Of a stretch of DNA of 64,000 bases, positions 49,382 through 58,936 are shown one piece after another (positions within the stretch are counted from its first letter, which is position 1; the number at the start of each line of letters is the position of its first letter). The stretch comes from Candidatus Poribacteria bacterium (GTDB lineage Bacteria; Poribacteria; WGA-4E; WGA-3G): assembly GCA_022820835.1 (NCBI GenBank), contig JAJEET010000085.1:49177-113176 (forward strand). Direction: 5' to 3'. The translations under genes were made by a program, and so were the position numbers. The notes below the pieces were generated by a model, which ran no database searches, was not told the DNA's origin, and saw nothing but the letters and a program-made list of their open reading frames with translations.

Positions 49382-51193
49382 ATGAATATCCGCGCACAAT
49401 TGACGTTTAGGTACATCATTATTGTATTATTGGTATTATTTGCTATGTACCTCTATCTCGGCACGGCACTCAAAGGTTTCCTTAGCCATCGGATTACCGA
49501 GGACTTGGAAGCGCATGCCGTATTGACGCGTGAAATTCTCATCGAAAAGCTTCCACCTAAAGATAACTTTACATACGATGCGATAGACCCACTTATTGAT
49601 AGACTTGGAAAGATCAGCGATGCTCGAGTGACGTTTATTGGCGTAGACGGTACTGTTTGGGGGGACACTGAGCGGGATGGTGCAGCACTCCGTGCAATGG
49701 ACAATCACTTGACTCGACCGGAAGTACAAGACGCACGCCAACTCGGTAGTGGGATTCGCGACAGATACAGCGATACAACGCAGACAGAATTCCGCTACTA
49801 CGCGATGCCGATATATCAGCGAACCTTACCGGCTGAAGAATCAGAATTAATTGGTATATTCCGTGTCGCTCTCCCGATGGAGACCGTCAACACGGCAATC
49901 GGCACCCTCCGTCAGATTGTTCTGTTCGCGAGTGTCGCCGGACTGATGCTGGCGATTGTGTTCAGTATCTTTTCGACAGGTGTTATTATAAAACCGATTG
50001 AGAAGTTAACGCAGATGACACAATCTCTCGCTGCAGGCAGGATAGACTCGCGCGTACCCGTTGATTCAAAAAATGAACTCGGACGACTCTCACGCAATTT
50101 TAACCTCATGGCAGACCGGGTCCAGGAACAGATTGACCAGATATCTGAAGAGCACCGACGCTTAGATACCATTCTCAGAAATATGGGTGAAGGCGTACTC
50201 CTTGTGAACGGTGCTTTTGAAATCACCTACGCCAACCCGACGGCTATCTCAATGCTGTCGCTCCCTGAAACACACATCGGCAAAGCATTGATCGAAATCA
50301 ATCGGATTCCCGAGCTACAGGAACTCCTCCAGATAGCGGAACAGACAGAGACCGTTGCGTTTGCAGAAATCCGTCTCGGGAACATAGCAGAACCGGAAGC
50401 GGAGGTAACCGTTGTCCCTGTCGCTGCCGGTGAAGAATATGTTATTGTCATTCACGATGTAACCAAGGAACGGCAGTTAGAACGGATACGCGTTGATTTC
50501 GTTGCGAATGTCTCACACGAACTCCGTACCCCGCTCACAACAATTCGAGGGTACGCCGAAACGTTACTCAATGAGGATGCCACACGGACAAAGGCACAAG
50601 AACAGTTTGTCGTGAAAATCCTCAACCACGCATCTCGGCTTTCAAGATTGGTTTCGGATCTGCTCGAACTCTCAAGGCTTGAGTCTGGTGATGTCGAGTT
50701 GAAACGGACACAATGTCATCTCAACAGCTTCTATGCGCCGCTTTTAGATGTATTTGAACCTATCTTGGAAGAGTCCGAATTAGTCTTAAGATGGGATATC
50801 CCGGAAAGTCTACCGCAAGTACGTATAGATCAGCAGCTTTTCATGCAGGTACTTGTAAACCTGATTGACAATGCCATCAAATACACACCTGATGGTGGCG
50901 AAATTACAGTGTCGGCAGAGACGTGTCGGCGTGAAACGGCTGAGGAATCCGCTGTAAATTCGGCGGAAATTGTCCTACATGTCCGGGATACCGGCATCGG
51001 TATCCCGATGGAATCTCAATCCCGTGTGTTTGAACGGTTCTATCGTGTGGATAAAGGACGTGCCAGAGAAATGGGAGGTACAGGGTTAGGGTTGGCGATT
51101 GCCAAGCATATTGTGCTACGTCACAACGGACGGATCTGGTTGGAAAGCACTTTGGGACGTGGGTGTACCTTCCACGTGGCGGTTCCGTTATAG
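49382..51193 (+). CDS. Sensor histidine kinase (HAMP-PAS-HisKA-HATPase, PhoR-like)
   Basis: FVANVSHELRTPLTTIRGYAETL, NLIDNAIKYTPDGGEITV, DTGIGIP, GGTGLGLAIAKHIVLRHNG. Confidence 0.95.
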   Translation: MNIRAQLTFRYIIIVLLVLFAMYLYLGTALKGFLSHRITEDLEAHAVLTREILIEKLPPKDNFTYDAIDPLIDRLGKISDARVTFIGVDGTVWGDTERDGAALRAMDNHLTRPEVQDARQLGSGIRDRYSDTTQTEFRYYAMPIYQRTLPAEESELIGIFRVALPMETVNTAIGTLRQIVLFASVAGLMLAIVFSIFSTGVIIKPIEKLTQMTQSLAAGRIDSRVPVDSKNELGRLSRNFNLMADRVQEQIDQISEEHRRLDTILRNMGEGVLLVNGAFEITYANPTAISMLSLPETHIGKALIEINRIPELQELLQIAEQTETVAFAEIRLGNIAEPEAEVTVVPVAAGEEYVIVIHDVTKERQLERIRVDFVANVSHELRTPLTTIRGYAETLLNEDATRTKAQEQFVVKILNHASRLSRLVSDLLELSRLESGDVELKRTQCHLNSFYAPLLDVFEPILEESELVLRWDIPESLPQVRIDQQLFMQVLVNLIDNAIKYTPDGGEITVSAETCRRETAEESAVNSAEIVLHVRDTGIGIPMESQSRVFERFYRVDKGRAREMGGTGLGLAIAKHIVLRHNGRIWLESTLGRGCTFHVAVPL

Positions 51194-51213
51194 ATGCGTG
51201 CCCTTTACAGGTC

Positions 51214-51333
51214 AGGACTTACGCAAATTGAGCAAATATCGAGCATTTAGACGCAAAAAGCGGTACTTTTCGTTCTTTAAACCCCCTAAATCCCCCTTAT
51301 CAGGGGGACTTTAAGAGGAAATGCTTAAGTCCT
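51214..51333. mobile_element. MITE-like element, family AGGACTTACGCA, copy 4 (carries CCCCCTTATCAGGGGG hairpin)
   Basis: aggacttacgcaaattgagc...tcccccttatcaggggga...atgcttaagtcct. Confidence 0.75.
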
Positions 51334-51338
51334 ATAGG

Positions 51339-52016
51339 TTAAATTTTCCAGGCTTCTTGCGTGTAAGCCATCTCCCAGAAGAGGTACTCATAACGGCTGC
51401 TGGTGAAAAAATAGTCTTTAATCCGTGCTTTTTGCTCGTCACTATACTCGGCAGTCAGTTCGTTGAGCAGCCCGCGCAGCCATTCGCCTAACGCCAGAAA
51501 TTCGGCGGAGGCGTACATATCGATCCACTCCTGATAAAGGGGTTCGGGTGAACCTCCTTCTTCTGCGAGCGATGTGCCGATTTCGGCGTACCCCCACTGG
51601 CAGGGCAGCACCCCCGCGATAAGTTCCGCTAAGGTGCCGATTTCCGCCACATTGAGCAGATGTCGCGTATACGCGTGCGTTGTGGGTGCCATTGTCGCGG
51701 CTTCCATCTCAGCGGGGGAGATACCAAACTTTTCGCAGTATCCACGGTGCAAATCCATCTCCGTGTTCAACGTCTCGTTTAGCAACTGCGAAAACAACGC
51801 CATCGTCGCTTCATCGTGTGCCTTGATGACACCGTGCGCGAATACACGGCTGTAGTCGAGTAAAAAAAGGTAATCTTGAATCAGGTAGAACTTAAACTTC
51901 TCTATGTCAAGACTGCCGTCGGCGATACCCCGGACGAACGGATGCTTAAGGTCCGCTTCCCAAATAGGCGCGGCAGCACGTCTAAGCTCATCAGTGAATT
52001 TTCTATTTTGTGCCAT
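51339..52016 (-). CDS. tenA: TenA-family protein (thiaminase II-like)
   Basis: MAQNRKFTDELRRAAAPIWEADLKHPFVRGIADGSLDIEKFKFYLIQDYLFLLDYSRVFA. Confidence 0.92.
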   Translation of the reverse strand: MAQNRKFTDELRRAAAPIWEADLKHPFVRGIADGSLDIEKFKFYLIQDYLFLLDYSRVFAHGVIKAHDEATMALFSQLLNETLNTEMDLHRGYCEKFGISPAEMEAATMAPTTHAYTRHLLNVAEIGTLAELIAGVLPCQWGYAEIGTSLAEEGGSPEPLYQEWIDMYASAEFLALGEWLRGLLNELTAEYSDEQKARIKDYFFTSSRYEYLFWEMAYTQEAWKI

Positions 52017-52056
52017 GATGTATGCTTTAAACTCCAATAGGACCAGGAGATCGAAA

Positions 52057-52950
52057 ATGTTTGAAAAACTCGGAATCGTAACCAATATTTGGGCTGAAGA
52101 GATCGACAGCGGTGCGCGCTTTGATGACCTGATGGTAGAATTCAGCGCGAACGGATTCAAAGATATGGAAGTCCGAGAAGGCGACTATCTTCGCAACTCT
52201 GAATTCGGAGAACTCATCCAACAGATCGAATCGGCGATGCCTACTTACAGCGACACCGAATTCAAAACTATCTGTGACGCAGTCTGGACTGAAAACCGGT
52301 TCCAAACAGAACACCGCGCCCTTTTTGAAGCGTTTGCCGTTTTTGCTCGGAAAGCGGACGGACTCACCTTAAGTTATGCTATGTCGCATCCTTGGCTTTC
52401 ATCGCCAACTGATAGTGAAACAGACACACAACACATCATCAAGTCAAAAAAGTTGGCATACTTGCTCTGTCCGCAGAGACCGAGGCTCCGTCTTGTAGAC
52501 CTCGACACCGAAGGCGATATTAACGAACCTGCAGCGATTGCGAACCTCAAACATTACGCCGCACTCCTACCGGATTATCCGATGATCTTCGCCGTAGAGA
52601 ACGCACGTCAGAGTGCTACGCTCACCTTGAAATTAGCAGTCGCGGGCGGCGCGAAACTCACTTATGATGAAACGAACACCTATCGCGGCGATGGCACACC
52701 CCTGAATCCGCCGTCCGAATTCTGGGCGACTGTCAAGATGACGGATCTTACATCGGTACATTTCAAACAGCAAACAGAGGATGGGGTTTTATCAGAAATC
52801 GGCGACGGTTATGTCGATTTCTGTGCGATTGCGACACATTTGAAAACGCGTGGTTATACCGGCGACCTACTCCTCGAAAACACGCCGACGACGCGTTCTT
52901 TGCAAAATGCCTTGCGGAGCCGAGCGTATCTGCTCAATGAGATGCTATAG
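52057..52950 (+). CDS. Sugar phosphate isomerase/epimerase-like TIM barrel
   Basis: MFEKLGIVTNIWAEEIDSGARFDDLMVEFSANGFKDMEVREGDYL; DTVKMTDLTSVHFKQ-like C-terminal half. Confidence 0.72.
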   Translation: MFEKLGIVTNIWAEEIDSGARFDDLMVEFSANGFKDMEVREGDYLRNSEFGELIQQIESAMPTYSDTEFKTICDAVWTENRFQTEHRALFEAFAVFARKADGLTLSYAMSHPWLSSPTDSETDTQHIIKSKKLAYLLCPQRPRLRLVDLDTEGDINEPAAIANLKHYAALLPDYPMIFAVENARQSATLTLKLAVAGGAKLTYDETNTYRGDGTPLNPPSEFWATVKMTDLTSVHFKQQTEDGVLSEIGDGYVDFCAIATHLKTRGYTGDLLLENTPTTRSLQNALRSRAYLLNEML

Positions 52951-52962
52951 GTTATTCTACGC

Positions 52963-53820
52963 CTAAAATGGTGCTTTCTTAGCCTCTTCGGTTTCTGCTG
53001 GCGGTGTTTCAGGAGATGCGGATTTTTCGGATTCTTTTTCCTCTACCGATTCCTCGGGTGTCGGCACTTCGCTCTCTTGTGCCGCTGCGGTTAGTTGTTT
53101 GATGCGTTCGCATAAGTCATTGAGTAACTGTGGGTTCGTTTCCGCCGCTTTGAGTTCTGCTGAAAGTTGTGTCCACTGCATTTCATTTATGTCGTTTCGG
53201 GATTCCACACCACATTTACGTTTCATATAATTCCAGAGGTCTGCCTTCGTGATCCCCTTTTCCTCAAGAGGGTCCGAGAGATTAGCCGCAATTGCGAAAG
53301 TGGCTTTTTGGGCTTGCACAATATTGCCCGCACTTTGTGGTATCTGTTGTTGTGGTGCTGCATTTCCACTCCCTGTCTTTCGATGCAAATAGAAGTTTAA
53401 CACCTCACGGATGACAGGGACAGGTATCAGCTGCTTAATCGCGTTCCGCTGTGCTTTGTGAACCGCCTTCGTAAATGCGAACGGGTCGTTACGTCCGCTG
53501 CTCATCTTCGGCTGTTCGTAAGCACCCCAGCGAGATGAACCTGTGATTGTATCGACTGCCTTAACAGTTGCAATCCAAGAGTTATCAAGTTCCTCGTAAT
53601 TAAGTTCTTCGACTTGGATACCGCCGCGACGATTCGCGGCTTCGTTGATACCTGCTAAAGTCAACCCTTCAACGGTACGTCCGCCCTGTTTAAAGGAATA
53701 GACATAATCTTGAATTGTTTGCCCAGTCATGAGTTCAACAATCGCTTGGTCGTCGACTTGATCAACGACATCATATTCAGCGGTAACAGGGACCATCTCG
53801 TCTTTTTTTTCTTCAGCCAT
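52963..53820 (-). CDS. Conserved protein with phage recombination/annealing-protein-like features (tentative)
   Basis: GLTLAGINEAANRRGGIQVEE, TGSSRWGAYEQPK, DPFAFTKAVHKAQRNAIKQLIP. Confidence 0.35.
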   Translation of the reverse strand: MAEEKKDEMVPVTAEYDVVDQVDDQAIVELMTGQTIQDYVYSFKQGGRTVEGLTLAGINEAANRRGGIQVEELNYEELDNSWIATVKAVDTITGSSRWGAYEQPKMSSGRNDPFAFTKAVHKAQRNAIKQLIPVPVIREVLNFYLHRKTGSGNAAPQQQIPQSAGNIVQAQKATFAIAANLSDPLEEKGITKADLWNYMKRKCGVESRNDINEMQWTQLSAELKAAETNPQLLNDLCERIKQLTAAAQESEVPTPEESVEEKESEKSASPETPPAETEEAKKAPF

Positions 53821-54115
53821 AATATTCTCCGAAATTGATAATTCGTGCCCTATTCAGATGCATGTTATGCACGAACGGTTTACTTTATGATACGATTTTA
53901 TATCCAATTTGTCAACTGAAATATCCGATGTAATTTCAGTTGACAGACGTTAGTATTTGCGTCGCCTGAACCTGCGCGCCTAATCCAAGTTTACATTATA
54001 TATGATAACATATTTAATCAAGAAATGCAAATTTATTTGTCAGGAGGAAAAATTTGATTTTCATCGCTGATGCTGCTACAATAACAGGAAATTACGATTG
54101 GAGTGTTGATGAACG

Positions 54116-55708
54116 ATGGCAGCCCCACTGCTTCAGATGCAGGCGATTACGAAAGATTTCCCAGGTGTGCGCGCCTTAGACGATGCCTCATTCGAGGTAT
54201 ATCCGGGTGAGATTCATGCGCTCTGTGGAGAAAACGGTGCCGGTAAATCGACGCTCATTAAAATCCTCGGTGGTGTTTATCCATTCGGTACTTACAGTGG
54301 CGAAATGCGTATCGACGGGATCGAGCAGCGGTTCCATTCTGTTCGAGATGCTGAACGCGCTGGGATCGCTGTCATTCATCAAGAATTGGCACTCATCCCT
54401 GAGATGACGGTTGCAGAGAACATCTATCTCGGTAAAGAGCCTCGACGGTTTGGCGTTATTGATAAGCATCGCCTCTATCATGAGGCGGGTGAACTCCTTT
54501 CACAGTTTGGGTTGGCAATCCCTTTAGAGAAACCGGTCTATGAACTCGGTATCGGACAGCAGCAACTCGTTGAGATTGCGAAGGCTTTAGGGCGTAGCTT
54601 GCAAGCCCATATTGAACAGCGACGTAGTTTGCAAAGTGATGCTGTCGCGTCTGGTAGCGCGCTGCTCCTCGTGCTTGACGAACCGACAGCTGCCTTGACT
54701 GAAAGCGAGGTGGACATCCTCCGTGAGATTCTTAACCGGTTTCGAGAAAACGGTGTCGCTTGTATCTATATCACGCATAAACTTAAGGAGATCTTTCAAA
54801 TCGCTGACCGTGTGACCGTGCTACGCGACGGTAAAACCGTTGCAACGCAATCCGTTAAATCCGCTGAATGTACCGAAGATGCGTTAATCTCGCAAATGGT
54901 CGGTAGGGAATTGACGACGCTTTTTCCAGAGCGGCACGTTGAAAAGGGTTTGAGTGGTGAGGAAGTCGCGCTACGCGTCGAAAATCTAAGCACCTATCCG
55001 TCAGAACCGCCACGCCTCGAAAGCGTCAGTTTTGAAGTGCGACACGGCGAAATCCTCGGTATCGCAGGTCTCATGGGTGCCGGTAGAACGGAGCTGATTG
55101 GTACAATCTTCGGTGCCTACGATGGTAAGTGGGATGGCGAGGTGTTTATAGAAGGTCAACCCGTCCAGATTCACACACCGCACGAGGCGATACAGCACGG
55201 TATGGGACTGGTAAGCGAGGATCGGAAACGCTACGGACTCCTTATGGATGTTGATGTCGTGCGTAATATGACGCTGTCGAGTCTCGGTTTATCGCAGGAC
55301 CTTGCATCTTACGGTGTAATCAATCATAATGCTGCATCTGAGAAAAGCGCACACTATGTTGATACGCTTCAGATTAAAACCCCCTCGCTTGAGGTGCCTG
55401 TGAACCACCTCAGCGGCGGAAATCAACAGAAGGTTGTTTTAGGGAAATGGTTGATGACACATCCGAAGGTGCTTTTCCTTGATGAACCGACACGCGGTAT
55501 TGATGTCGGTGCCAAAGCGGAGATACACGTACTGATGGCGGAACTTGCAAACGATGGGGTTGCCATTGTGTTTGTATCGTCCGAACTGCCAGAGATTTTA
55601 GGCATGAGTGACCGCGTTTTGGTGCTACATGAAGGCAAGGTCACAGGTGAATTCATTAACGATAACCTGACGCAAGCGGAGATTCTAAGGTGTGCAGCTG
55701 GGGGATAA
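54116..55708 (+). CDS. Sugar ABC transporter ATP-binding protein (RbsA/MglA/XylG-like, two ABC domains)
   Basis: CGENGAGKSTLIKILGGVYPFGTYSGEM; second domain LSGGNQQKVVLGKWLMTHPKVLFLDEPTRGIDVGAKAEIH. Confidence 0.95.
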   Translation: MAAPLLQMQAITKDFPGVRALDDASFEVYPGEIHALCGENGAGKSTLIKILGGVYPFGTYSGEMRIDGIEQRFHSVRDAERAGIAVIHQELALIPEMTVAENIYLGKEPRRFGVIDKHRLYHEAGELLSQFGLAIPLEKPVYELGIGQQQLVEIAKALGRSLQAHIEQRRSLQSDAVASGSALLLVLDEPTAALTESEVDILREILNRFRENGVACIYITHKLKEIFQIADRVTVLRDGKTVATQSVKSAECTEDALISQMVGRELTTLFPERHVEKGLSGEEVALRVENLSTYPSEPPRLESVSFEVRHGEILGIAGLMGAGRTELIGTIFGAYDGKWDGEVFIEGQPVQIHTPHEAIQHGMGLVSEDRKRYGLLMDVDVVRNMTLSSLGLSQDLASYGVINHNAASEKSAHYVDTLQIKTPSLEVPVNHLSGGNQQKVVLGKWLMTHPKVLFLDEPTRGIDVGAKAEIHVLMAELANDGVAIVFVSSELPEILGMSDRVLVLHEGKVTGEFINDNLTQAEILRCAAGG

Positions 55709-55739
55709 GATCCGCGAACCTCAATTTGACGTGAAACAG

Positions 55740-56225
55740 ATGGAAAACAGAAGTTTTAAAACAGAGAGTCCAATAAAGACCCGAGCACTCGGCGAAAGGA
55801 TCGGTAAAACCCTCAAAAGAGGCGATGTCATCGCACTTATCGGTGACCTCGGAACCGGCAAAACCTGTTTGACGCAAGGCATCGCTCGCGGTGTCGGCAT
55901 CGCATCCGATGAGGTCGTCAACAGTCCGTCCTATATCCTGATTAACGAGTACAACGGCAGCATCCCGATATATCACATCGACCTGTATCGACTTGAAGAC
56001 AGCACAGAGATCGCTGAACTCGGACTCAGCGAGTATATTGAAGGCGACGGGATTTGTATTATTGAGTGGGCTGAACGGATGGCGGACACCCTGCCCGATT
56101 CCGCTATCATAATCCGCATAACGTTGGCAGAAGCAGACAATAACGAAACGTTTGCACCGATACGCCAAAGTCCTGAAGATGAAAACATCCGACACATCGA
56201 AATCCAATATCCTATATCTCGATAG
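55740..56225 (+). CDS. tsaE: tRNA threonylcarbamoyladenosine biosynthesis ATPase TsaE
   Basis: DVIALIGDLGTGKTCLTQGIARGVGI, VNSPSYILINEYNGSIPIYHIDLYRLE, IIEWAERM. Confidence 0.95.
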   Translation: MENRSFKTESPIKTRALGERIGKTLKRGDVIALIGDLGTGKTCLTQGIARGVGIASDEVVNSPSYILINEYNGSIPIYHIDLYRLEDSTEIAELGLSEYIEGDGICIIEWAERMADTLPDSAIIIRITLAEADNNETFAPIRQSPEDENIRHIEIQYPISR

Positions 56226-57351
56226 CGGTTCAGGCATTGGCGGTGGACAACGGAGTCTTCTACTTCTGCTAAAGTTATTGGACAAGAAGCGTTTCACGCC
56301 TTTTGTCGGATGTCTTGGTGATAGTGCCTTCGCAGCAGAAATAGAAAAGACGGCGACAAGCGTCGTCCCGCTCTCGCTTCCAGCCGCACACAATAAAACC
56401 GATAAGGAGAGGCGGTTCACAGTCGTCGACCTGCTTGAAGATTTTCGACAACTCCGTGTGATTTTTCAACTGCATCGGGCAGTCAAGCGACATGCGATTC
56501 ATCTGATTCATGCCAATTCGCTTTCCGTAGCACTTCTCGGCGGGGTCGTCGCGAGGCTCCATCGGATTCCGATCCTGATGCACAAACGCTATGCCACTTC
56601 GTATGGTATGCTTGACAGACTCTGTGAAAGACTCCTGCATCGTGTGATTCTCGTCTCGGAGGCGACGCGATGGGATTTCGCACCCGCAGCGAAGCAGACG
56701 TTAATTTACAACGGTGTGGATTTGGACGCGTTTCAGGCATCGGCAGAAGAGGTAGGGACGTTTCGGAACGAACTTTTTCCTGATGGAACGCAAACCGATG
56801 CAATCGTCGGGGTCGTAACACGGATTACACCGGAGAAAGGTATCCACTTCTTGGTCAGGGCAATGCGCGAACTGAAAGGCGAAGTAGATGTCCGGTTGCT
56901 GATTGTTGGTGGTCCCTATTTCCAAAAAGATGTTGAATATATGGAGATGCTCAAACGGGAAGTCGCGGACTTAGGCGTTGAAGATTCGGTTATTTTCACC
57001 GGATTCTTATCGGATACACGCATCGTCACGAGTCTGCTTGACATTGTATTGGTACCGTCAATTATTCCGGAGGCGTGTCCGCGCACGATCATTGAAGCGA
57101 TGGCAGTCGGGAAGCCGGTTATCGCAACGCCGCTCGGTGGCAGCAAAGAGCTCGTCACACCGGAGACGGGTCTTTTCGTGCCCCCCGAAGACGCATCGGC
57201 AGTCGCTGAGGCGATCACGACACTCGTATCGGATCAAGAACGCTTAAAGGCGATGCGCAAAGCCGCACGAAATCGTGCAGTGGAACTATTTAGCAGCGAA
57301 AAGAATACCGCTTTGACAGAGGCTGTCTATAACGAACTTTTAACAATTTAG
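56179..57351 (+). CDS. Glycosyltransferase family 4
   Basis: ITPEKGIHFLVRAMRELKGEVDVRLLIVGGP, PSIIPEACPRTIIEAMAVGKPVIATPLGGSKELV. Confidence 0.93.
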   Translation: MKTSDTSKSNILYLDSGSGIGGGQRSLLLLLKLLDKKRFTPFVGCLGDSAFAAEIEKTATSVVPLSLPAAHNKTDKERRFTVVDLLEDFRQLRVIFQLHRAVKRHAIHLIHANSLSVALLGGVVARLHRIPILMHKRYATSYGMLDRLCERLLHRVILVSEATRWDFAPAAKQTLIYNGVDLDAFQASAEEVGTFRNELFPDGTQTDAIVGVVTRITPEKGIHFLVRAMRELKGEVDVRLLIVGGPYFQKDVEYMEMLKREVADLGVEDSVIFTGFLSDTRIVTSLLDIVLVPSIIPEACPRTIIEAMAVGKPVIATPLGGSKELVTPETGLFVPPEDASAVAEAITTLVSDQERLKAMRKAARNRAVELFSSEKNTALTEAVYNELLTI

Positions 57352-57470
57352 TGGTAAACCTTAGAATTACTTAGACATTTTCTGCGAGTACAACCCCCCT
57401 AACCCCCCTTATCAGGGGGGAATTGGGTCATTTGTAGGTGTCAATATATTTTTATAATTTACCATAGTTT
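57351..57470. repeat. Dispersed palindromic element (TATGGTAAA-type), copy 3
   Basis: gtggtaaaccttagaattacttagacattttctgcgagtac...tttaccatagttt. Confidence 0.88.
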
Positions 57471-57486
57471 ATTGATAGGAGTCATT

Positions 57487-58500
57487 ATGAGAGGAAAAAC
57501 AGTTACCCCACCGGAAGGGGCGCAGGTAGGCGATGGGCAAGTCCGACAGGTATCGAAACTGTTTGGTGAAGCCATCGGCGATACCCACGAATGGGTAGAG
57601 ATCCACCGCACCGGCGATGAGTGGGAAGTGAACCTGATTCAGACCACTTTGAACGCACAAAAAATCCGATGCCGACCCGTCGAATTAAAAAAGGAACGTC
57701 AGACCGTGCTACTCGTGGAACCGGAGCATGAGGTGGAGGCGATGGAACTGGTCAGCCGTATCGGTGTTGCTGTCGCGGATAGCGAAATGACGACGCGATC
57801 CGAAGAGGTTTCAGAGGCACTCAAACAGCGCGACATGACAGTTGTTCAGGAAGACACAACCGAAGATGCTGATACCGGTGATTCGTCGGAAATAACAATG
57901 TCAGAACGCGAAGGTATCGGCAGTGTCGTCTATATTGAAGGACGCGGTTATGAAATCCGCGTCGGTCCCGAACCGTACGCCGTTGTTGCAGAAAACGATT
58001 GGGAAGAGTTTACAGACTTCAGCGCGCAACGCCAAGAGTTTGTCATCCTCCTCCGCCACGAATATCCTGACCTTTTGCAGTGGGTTCAAGAGGAGAAACT
58101 CCTCGCCGAATTCATCCGTCTTATCGAGATGACGTACCAAGAAGGCGCGCCTACTGTTGTTTCGCACAGACAGGGTGATGTTGAAGCTTTAGAGGATATG
58201 ACTCCTTATCATCCGCTTGCACAGTTGAGTCTCACAGTCGCAGTGGTTTCACTCATCGCTGTGTTGTTCCAAGTGCCGTGGGTTGTGAATCTTGTGTTCG
58301 CGTTGGTAGCAGTCGTGTCGGCGGTTGCTGCGAAATATCAGATTGATGCAAGCGAGGGGAAATCTGTCGGTATCCCGATGGCTTTGAGTGCGATTGTGCT
58401 TGCGTGTTTGGTTGTCGTGTTTGCGTGGTGGTTGGCGCAGCGTCCGGAGCCGGTAGAACCAGCGAAACCTGCTACTCAAGAGTTGATTGAGGATCGGTAG
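57487..58500 (+). CDS. DUF2007-like domain protein with C-terminal TM segments
   Basis: WVEIHRTGDEWEVNLIQTTLNAQKIRCRPVELKKERQTVLLVEPEHEVEAMELV; C-terminal two-TM region. Start uncertain (track ORF start 57472). Confidence 0.6.
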   Translation: MRGKTVTPPEGAQVGDGQVRQVSKLFGEAIGDTHEWVEIHRTGDEWEVNLIQTTLNAQKIRCRPVELKKERQTVLLVEPEHEVEAMELVSRIGVAVADSEMTTRSEEVSEALKQRDMTVVQEDTTEDADTGDSSEITMSEREGIGSVVYIEGRGYEIRVGPEPYAVVAENDWEEFTDFSAQRQEFVILLRHEYPDLLQWVQEEKLLAEFIRLIEMTYQEGAPTVVSHRQGDVEALEDMTPYHPLAQLSLTVAVVSLIAVLFQVPWVVNLVFALVAVVSAVAAKYQIDASEGKSVGIPMALSAIVLACLVVVFAWWLAQRPEPVEPAKPATQELIEDR

Positions 58501-58610
58501 AGACAAGCAACCGTCGTTATCCGATTGTTTTTAGAAAACTGATAACAGATTGATTTCGTTCCTGAAATGTAGTATACTTTTTCAAACGCAGCATAAGAAG
58601 GAGGGACATC

Positions 58611-58853
58611 ATGAGAGAAAAAACGATTTCTTCCGAGGAAAAACTAACGAAACTCAATACGCCTCTAATCCCAGAGGAATGTAGTGACAAAGCGGATATT
58701 AAGTCAATAAACAACGAACCTAATCGGCGCGCAAGAGCTCGCTGTACTGTGAAACTGCCTCCTCTCAAATTAGAGGATCTCGTAGCTCAGATCACAGAGG
58801 AAAACGCGCATAAAGAGATCTCCACTGGACCTGCGGTTGGAAATGAAATCTGA
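58611..58853 (+). CDS. Small protein with MazE/PemI-antitoxin-like C-terminal tail
   Basis: PPLKLEDLVAQITEENAHKEISTGPAVGNEI resembles the toxin-binding tail of MazE-type antitoxins. Confidence 0.55.
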   Translation: MREKTISSEEKLTKLNTPLIPEECSDKADIKSINNEPNRRARARCTVKLPPLKLEDLVAQITEENAHKEISTGPAVGNEI

Positions 58854-58936
58854 TTCGAGTTGGAACACCTAATTATCGCCCTACCGTGTGATATATTTAT
58901 ACCATAAAACCTTTTGACTACAAGGACTTTAAAATT

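Noticed and set aside
51904-52056. N-terminal extension of the sugar isomerase-like ORF overlapping tenA
   Set aside because: Family-like start MFEKLGIVTNIW at 52057; the extension is antisense to tenA. Same logic for the tenA extension upstream of 52016.
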